From assembly GCA_033764435.1 (NCBI GenBank), contig JANRIX010000066.1:12190-76189 (forward strand): a stretch of DNA of 64,000 nucleotides, given 5' to 3'. The notes beneath the pieces are model-generated. The model saw only the letters and a program-made list of their open reading frames with translations, made no database searches and was not told the origin of the DNA. Source of the stretch: JAEUMY01 sp033764435. Lineage in GTDB: Bacteria; Pseudomonadota; Gammaproteobacteria; Burkholderiales; Usitatibacteraceae. Below, one piece after another: positions 52,844-61,800 of the stretch. The translations under genes and the position numbers were made by a program. Each line of letters begins with the position of its first letter. Positions within the stretch are counted from its first letter, which is position 1.

Positions 52844-55800
52844 ATGAGAACAACAATGACCGGAAGTTGGGGGACAGTCTCGACAGCTTGGCGCCGCACC
52901 GCGCTCGGCCTGCTGTTGATGCTCCACGCAATCCAGGGTCTGGCGCAGACCTGCTCCGTCGCCGATCTGAATCTCTCCGGCGTGGTCAACACCTACTGGG
53001 CGGGTACCGGCACGCTCGCCGCGGGTTCGACATCTGTGACCCTCGGCGCCCAGCGCAGCGGCACCGACAGCATCACCGGCCTTAGCGCCAATACAACGTC
53101 GTTTGCGGTCAACGACATGATGCTCATCATCCAGATGCAGGATGCCGACATCAACACCACCAACACCGACTCATATGGCGATGGTGTCGCCGGCGGCGTC
53201 TCCTCGGGCTATTCGAATATTCGCAATACCGGTCTGTTCCACTTTGCGCGCGTGACCAGCGTGGGCGGGTCCATCGGATTTACCCCGGCAACCACCGCCG
53301 AGTTCCGTACCGCGGCCGCGGTCTCGGGTGCGAGCGGCCAGCGTTCTTATCAGGTGATTCGCGTGCCGTTCTCGCGCAATGTCACGCTGACGGGCACCGT
53401 TCGCCCCATGTCTTGGAACGGTAGCACCGGTGGCGTGGTTGCCATCGAAGCCGGACAAAACCTTGTCCTCAATGCAGGCGTCGATGCAGCAGGTCTTGGA
53501 TTCAGAGGCGGCGGCGGACATGGCGCCGGCGGTCAGCCCAGCAACGTCGCCTGTTGTCCGGGTAACGACGGTGGCGCCGCACTGCCAGCGATCAGCTACG
53601 TGGGTGCCTTGCCCAATGCGGCCAACACCGGTGGCCGGGCAGCGAAAGGCGAGGGCGTGGCGGGCACACCACGTCTTGTGGATCGACGAGAGTCATCAAC
53701 GCTGCTCTATGGCTACACGACCACGGACAACACCAACCAAGGCTACCCGTTCAACGGTGCGTTTGGTGACTTTGGTCGTGGTGCGCCGGGTAACGCTGGT
53801 GGCGGCGGCAATCGCCATGACTCGGGCGGTGGCGGCGGCGGTAACGGTGGACCCGGTGGCAAGGGCGGTGGTGCCTACGATGACGGGTCGGACTTTGGAG
53901 GCTATGGCGGGACAGCCATCACAGGATTCAGCGGAGATCGCGTGTTTCTGGGTGGTGGTGGCGGCTCGGGCCAGGGCTGGCACACACCACCGACTACAGG
54001 AAGCATTCCTATCCTCTCGGGCGGCGGACGAGGCGGCGGTATCGTCATGCTGCGTGGCGATGTGGTGTCTGGATCGGCGACTCTCGATGTGCGGGGGCAA
54101 TCCGGCTTCGGCATGCCGACCAATCTCGGTGGCTGCAACTTCCCGCTTGATGCCACTGCGCTGCGCGGACTGGGGGGAGAGGGTGCTGGCGCAGGCGGAT
54201 CAGCATTTCTCATTGCGACGAGTTCAGGGCTCGGTTCGGTAAGCGTCGATGCCAGCGGTGGCAATGGCGGCAACGCAGGACACTGCGATACCAATCTTGC
54301 CGGTCCGGGTGGTGGGGGTGGGGGCGGTCGAGTCGTGTTCTTTTCGCCGACCACCGCGCCATCTTCAAACGTCAACGGCGGTGCACCGGGTGTGGTTGCC
54401 TTCACCAACGTTGCTCCTGGCGCGCTGCCCGGGACCGGTCAGGCTGGATCGGGCAACGGCGGCACGGGATCGACGCTGGCTTCGGCACCGGCATCTCCTT
54501 GCGCCGCGCCCGACCTGACCGTCGCCAAGACGATCGCCTCCAACGTGACCCCCGGGCAAACCGGTGCGACCTACAGCATTGTGGTGAGCAACGATGGCAG
54601 CGGTCCCAAGACGGCCGGAAGCACGGTCAGCGTGGTCGATACGCTGCCGGCAGGCTTCACCGCTACTGCCCTGTCCGGTACTGGCTGGACCTGCGTATTG
54701 GGCACATTGACCTGCACGCGGACCGATGCCCTGGCCGCAGGTTCGTCCTATCCGTCGATCACCCTTACCTTCAATGCTGCCAACAATCTGCCCGGCAACA
54801 CGGCAGGCACGCTCACCAATACCGTGAACGTCACGCTGACCGGCCAGACTGAAAGCAATGCGGGCAACAACAGCGGTACCCGTGTCACGCCGGTGACTTC
54901 CATCTACAAGTCGGTTCGTGTCACGGCAGATCCTGATTCGTCCGGGCTGGCCAATCCCACGGTGGGCGACACGCTGACCTGGAGCATCTTTGTCAGCAAC
55001 CCTGCAGGAGCGTTCGCGGTCAGCAACTTTCAGGTGACGGATGTGCTCCCGGCTGGCGTGACCATCACGGCAGCAGGCGCACAAACCATCACCCAGACAG
55101 CAGGTGCCTGCGGCGTACTGCCGACCCTGAATGGCGCCTACAACGGTTCGGGAACCAATACCTTGCTGGCTGCCGCGCAGACGCTGCCAGCCAATTGCAC
55201 GGTTCGAATCGATATCCCGACAACGATTTCGACCACCGGTATCAAGTCCAATCAGCCCACGATCTCAGGCACAGGGCTCGCAACCGCGACATCGGATGCC
55301 ATAGATCTGACCACGCCCGGGGCCTCACTGCCGACCGGGGTGGCCGCACTGGCCAACAGTCTCACGCAGGTGCAGGTCGTCGGGATCCGGGATCCGACGC
55401 TGGTGACGCCGTCGTATCCGGCGCCAACGCTGGCAAAGACATTCAATCCGGCAGGCCTGACGCCCGGCAACTCCAGCGTATTGACCGTCACGATCACCAA
55501 CACCGGGGCTGTGCCTTTGACGGCGGCCGGCTTTACCGACACCTATCCCGCTGGACTGGTGAATGCGACCAGCCCCAATGGCACCAGCTCATGCGGCGGA
55601 ACGGTCACGGCGGTGGCGGGTGGCGGCAGCCTTGTGTTTTCAGGCGGCACCGTGCCGGCTTCCGGCGTCTGCACGATCACGGTCAACGTCACCATCACGG
55701 GCAACGGCACATACGTCAACACCATTCCGGCTGGCAACCTCACCACGGGCGTCGGCGTCACCAATACTGCGCCGGCAACGGCCTCGCTTTATACCAACCC

Positions 55801-58800
55801 GACGATCACCAAGTCGTTCAGCCCGGGTGCGGTCGCGCCCAATGCGGACAGCACATTGACCTTGGTGCTCGCCAATCCCAATACAGCTGCGCTCACCATC
55901 AGCAACCCGGGCTTGACCGATCCGTTCCCAGCCAACCTGGTTGCCACGGGTGGCACGGTGACATACAGCGGCGCAGGTTGCACCGGCTTCGCCCCGGCAA
56001 GCATCGCAGCCAATGCGACCAGCTTTGTGCTGACCGGAGGCACCATCCCGGCCGGTTCAAGCTGCACGATCACGTTTGCCGTGCGCAGCGCCATCGCGGG
56101 CACGTACAACAACACCACCTCTGGCCTGACCACCGTAACCACGGGGTCGACCGGCCCGGTGTCAAACACCGCAAGCCTGAGCGTGGGCCTGATCAGCATC
56201 ACCAAATTCTTCGGCCCGAACCAGATTCAGTCGGGCGGCACCTCCACGATCACCTACACACTGACCAATCCGACTGCGACGCTGCAGACCGCGGGCACGT
56301 TCCTGGACACGATGGTCAACATGTCCATCGCGGCACCCGGCGGTGCGGCGGGTGGCACCTGCGTGGGTGCTGCCGGAAACAGTTTTGTCACCGGTGCGAC
56401 ATCGCTGAATTTCACTGGACTGCAGATTCCCGCGAGCGGTAGCTGTACCGTCACGGTCGTCGTCACCTCATCGGTTGTCGGCACGCTGCCCAATGCGGCC
56501 AATGGTGTGACCACGGCGCTGCTGAGCCAGGGGCCCGGATCCAACACGGACAACCTCATCGTCATCGGCAAGCCGACCATCAGCAAGGCGTTCTCACCCA
56601 GCGGCATCGTCCCGACGGGCACGTCGACCATGACGCTGACGCTGACCAACCCGAACACCATTCCGCTTACCGGGGTGAACTTCACCGACACCTATCCGGC
56701 CAATCTGGTGAATGCGACGCCGCTCACCACGGCAGGAACCTGTACCGGAGTCACCACCACTGCCACGGCAGGCGGCGGCAACTTCAACGTCACGGCCGCA
56801 ACCCTGCCGGCAAGTGCCAGTTGCACCATCACCGTACTGGTTACCTCTGCAGTGGCCGGGGTGTACAACAACTCCACGTCCGGTGTGGCCAGCACACAGA
56901 GTGGGTCGGCCGGGACGGCATCCAACGTTGCCACATTGACCGTTTCCAGCCCTGCCACGATCACCAAGGCCTTCGGCACGAGCCCGATTTCGCAAGGCGG
57001 TACCAGCGTCATTACGTTCACCCTGACGAATCCCAACGCGTCAGTGATGAACAATCTGAATTTCACCGACGCGTTGGTGAACATGACGGTGTCCAGCGCG
57101 ACCATTGGCGGCACCTGTGCCGGGGTGACCAACTCACCTGCCCTGGTAGTCGGCGCGACATCCCTGAACCTCACCGTGCCAACGCTGGCGGCGAGTTCTA
57201 ACTGCACCATAACCGTCACGATTACCTCAAACGTGTCCGGCACTCACCCGAACACGACAAGCGGTGTGACCTCGACCCAGACACCTGTTGCAGGACCGGC
57301 CTCAAACACGGCAAACCTGGTCGTCCTTTCGCCGCCGACCCTGACCAAGTCGTTCGCGCCCACACAGATCCAGACAGGTGGAACGTCAACGATCACCTTT
57401 ACACTGACCAATCCGAATCCGTCCTCTGCGCTCACCAACGTCACGTTCACTGATCCGCTGTTCAACATGACAGTGGCCAACGCGACCGCCGGAGGCACCT
57501 GCGCCGGGGAGTCCTTCAGCCCGGTCTTGAGTGTCGGCGGGACGCAAATCAACCCGACTGTTCCCACGCTGGCAGGTGGCGCGAGTTGCACCATCACGGT
57601 TCAGGTCACCAGCACCTCGATCAGCATTGACACCGGTCATGCCAACATCACCAGCTCGGTGACCAGCACGCAGACACCCACGGGAAGTGCGGGTGCGTCC
57701 GCATCGCTCATCGTTCTGGCGCCGCCAGTGGTGACCAAGAACTTCCTGCCCAACTACATCGGCACGAGCCAGACGACCACGCTTCAATTTACGTTGACCA
57801 ATCCGAATCCTGTCGCGCTCACCGGCGTGACCTTTTTCGACGGGTTCCCCACGACGCCTGCCAACATGACGGTCGCGACCCCGCTCACGACGACCAACTC
57901 GTGCGGTGGGACGCTGGATGAGAATGATGCCGCTGACGGTGACAACACCTTGGAGGTCAACGACCGCAGCATCCGCCTGACCGGCGGGAACCTCGCAGCG
58001 GGCGGCAGCTGTACGGTGAGCATCAATGTGACCGCCGGTACGGCGGGTGACTACACCAACAACATCACGCTGGTCTCAAGCACCCAGACACCGACGGCCA
58101 TCGCAGGCGGCACCGACTTCCTGACGGTGGGTCAGATGCAGATTCAGAAGCAGTTTTGCTCGAATGCGCCCGCCGCGTTGCCAGCCGACTCGGTCTGCAC
58201 GCCAGTTACTGACAGGGCCATCAACACCCCGTTCTTCATGTGGATCACGATTTTCAATCCGGGGATCGGCAACAACCAGAACAACCTGCATTTCAATGAC
58301 ACGCTACCCAGCGGCATGCAGACCGTGGCGGGTGACATCTTCATTTCCCGCCTGGCAGGCCAGTGCGATGAATCGCCGAATCCGATTCCGAATGAGGCTG
58401 GCGGCGCCACGACCTTTAACTTTAATGCGGGTCGTCACTTGGACGATCTGGACAACAACGGCGCGTGCATCATCTCTGTTTCAGTGCTAGGCACTACGGC
58501 CGGTCTGAAGAACAATACGGTCACTGGCACCAACGCCGGTGGGGGCAATGGCAGTCTGAACGGCAGCACAGACTCAGCCAGTGTGCGGATCTGGGCTCCG
58601 CCGACGGTTGCCAAGACTTTCACACCGTCTTCGATTGGCGTTGGTGGCGTCAGCGTCCTGCGCATCACACTGAGCAATCCGGCAGCCAACCCGGGTCCGA
58701 TGACGGGTGTCGCGGTCACAGATGTCTTCCCCGTGGCACCTGGCGCCATGACAGTGTCCTCGCTCTCCACGACCAATACCTGCGGCGGCTCGCTCACCGA

Positions 58801-61800
58801 TAGCGGCGGCGCGGCGCTGAATGTGGGTGACGTTGGGGTTCGACTGGCTGGCGCAACGATTCCGCTTGGGGGTAGTTGCTACATCGAAGTCCAGGTCACG
58901 GCCCCGGTTGCGGGTGTTTACAACAACAGCATACCTGCAGGAAGTCTGACTTCCACCTATGTGATCGACTTGACTGGTGCCAATGCCGCGCTCACCGTGA
59001 CCGGGCCTGCGCTCACCAAGGCCTTCAGTCCAAATCTCATTCAGCGTGGCACGACATCACGGCTGACCTTTACGATCACTAACGCTGCTGGCAATCCGGC
59101 TCAGCCTTTGGTTGAGTTCACCGACAGCCTGCCTGCCAACTTGCTGGTTGCTTCACCTGCGAATGCTTCGACAACATGCACGGGTGGCAGCGCTTCCGCC
59201 GTATCGGGCAGCGGTACGGTCACGCTCTCCGGTGCAAGCATGCTCTCCGGCACGGCAACCTGCGAGGTCGGTGTCGACGTGACCAGCAGCGTGACCGGCA
59301 GCTATCTCAACAACAGCACCAATATCTCGGGCACGTCCACGGGCTTGAATACCGCCGGCGTCAACGCCACGCTGACCGTTCAGAACAATGCGACCCTGAC
59401 CAAGGCCTTTTCGCCGACATCGATCGGTGCAGGCGGAACCTCGGTCCTGACCTTCACCATCACCAACGGGGCAGGCGCGCAGGGCTATTCAGGGCAGGGC
59501 TTCAGCGACAGTCTCCCCGCGGGCCTCGTGGTGGCGGGCACGCCGGGTGTGGTCAACACCTGCGGCGGCACTGTCACGGCCACGGCAGGCAGTGGCACGA
59601 TTTCTCTGGCCAATGGCTCTATCAGCGCAGCCCCGGCGACGTGCACAGTATCTGTGAACGTCACGTCGGCCAGCCTGGGCAACTACGTCAACAATTCAAC
59701 CAACATCAGCGGCCTGACCGGGGGCCTGACCGCGACAGGCGTCAACGCCACGTTGCAGGTCGTGGGCACGGCACTGACCAAGGCATTCTCACCGACTGAA
59801 ATCGGCCGCGGCGGGGTGTCCACGCTGACCTTCACCATCACCAACGGCGCGGGCAACCCGACCCAGACCGGGCTGGGCTTCATCGAAAACCTCCCTGCGA
59901 ACGTCTTTGTCGCGGGCGCACCGTCAGTCACCAACACCTGTGGCGGCACCGTCACGGCCGTGGCAGGTGCAGGAACCATCACGCTGTCGGGCGGCACCAT
60001 CACGTCGCCTGCGGCGAACTGCACGTTCTCCGTCAACGTCACGTCATCATTCGTCGGCAGCTATTTCAACGGACCGTCGCGGATCGTCAACCCGACCTCG
60101 ACCATGGACGTGTCTGGTGTGAACGCAACATTGAACGTGTTGGAAAACCCGACCGTCAGCAAGACGTTCAGCCCGTCCTCGATGCCACTGAACGGCACGA
60201 GTACGCTGACCATCACGGTCACCAATGCCAACGCGGTACCCATGGCCGGCCTCCAGGTGACCGACGTCTTCCCGAACTTGCCTGCGCAGATGTCGCTGGC
60301 CAATGTGACCACCAGCAATACCTGCGGCGGCACGCTGACCGACAGCGGGGGTGGTGCGCTGAATGTGGGCGATGTGGGCGTGCGGGTCACGGGTGGCTCG
60401 GTTGCCGCCAACTCGAGCTGCGTCATCACGGTCAACGTCACCGCAGCCACTGCGGGGGCCTACACCAACACCATTGCCATTGGTGGCGTACAGACGGCCA
60501 ACGCAGGCGTGAACAGCACGGCGGGCAGCGCGATCCTGAATGTGCTGGCGCCCCCGACGGTCACCAAATCCTACGCCCCGAATCCGGTGGTGGCCGGCGG
60601 CACCTCGGTGCTGACGATCACCATCAACAATCCGAACAGCTTTGCCAGCATGACCGGCGTGGCGTTCACTGACACCAACCCGACGAATTTGCTCAACACG
60701 GCCACGCCAGCCGGAAACAGCACCTGCGGCGGCACGGTCACGGCGAACGCAAGTGGCACCAGCGTCGCTCTGTCCGGTGGCACCATCCCGGCCAGCGGCA
60801 GTTGTGTCATCACGGTCAACCAGAGTGCTGCCACGGCAGGTGCCTACGCCAACACGATTGCCATCGGCGATGTAACCACGACCAATGCCGGCAGCAACAC
60901 GGCTGCGGCGAACGCGACGCTCAATGTGTACAGCCCGCCAACGATCTCCAAGGCCTTTGGCGGCAACATTGGTCCTGGCGGCTCGACCACCCTGACTTTC
61001 ACGCTGACGAATCCCGTTGCCAATCCGGGTGCCCTCACCGGTATTGGCTTCACTGATCTTTTCCCGACCAGCCCGGCAGCAATGACGCTGGCGAGCGTCA
61101 CGACGTCCAGCACCTGCACCGGGGCCACCATACTGGATGGCGGCGGCGGGGCGCTGAACGTCGGCGACAGCGGCATACAGGTATCGGGAATCGGTCCGCT
61201 CGCGGCGGGTGCGAGTTGCACCCTGCAGGTCACGATCACTGCACCGACGGCAGGCAGCTACAACAACACGTCGGGTACCGTGAGTGCGAGCGGTCCGTTG
61301 TCGCTGACGGGCGGGACGGCGGCCGCAACCCTGACCGTTGTGCAGCCCACGCTGACCAAAGCCTTCACCGGTCCGCTGACGGTCGGGGGCACCACGACGC
61401 TCGTATTCACGCTGACCAATGGCGCCGGCAATCCGGCGCAATCCAGTCTCAGCTTTGTCGACACGCTGCGCAGCGGTCTGGCCGTCGCGGGCACGCCCAA
61501 CGTCCAATCGAACTGTCCCGCCGGCGGCGCGTTGGTGGCAAGCCCTGCCTTTGTCACCACAGGCGCAAGCACGATCACGGTGACCAATGCTGCAATGAAT
61601 GCCGGCGTCGCATCCTGCGAAATCCGCGTCAATCTCACCACGTCGGCCACGCCGACGGTGGGTACCTGCCCGCAAGCCGACAACACCAATGCCGCAGCAG
61701 ACATCAGCGGCGTCAATCGCCTTACCAACAGCATTGGCACGCAGTGCGTCAACGTGACCGCAGCCGTGCCGGCGGTGGACAAGGCCTTCTCGGGTGCCGT

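Noticed and set aside
53902..54408. Proline-rich 168-residue minus-strand frame
   Set aside because: The complement of the glycine-rich coding segment of the giant protein, so proline runs are expected.
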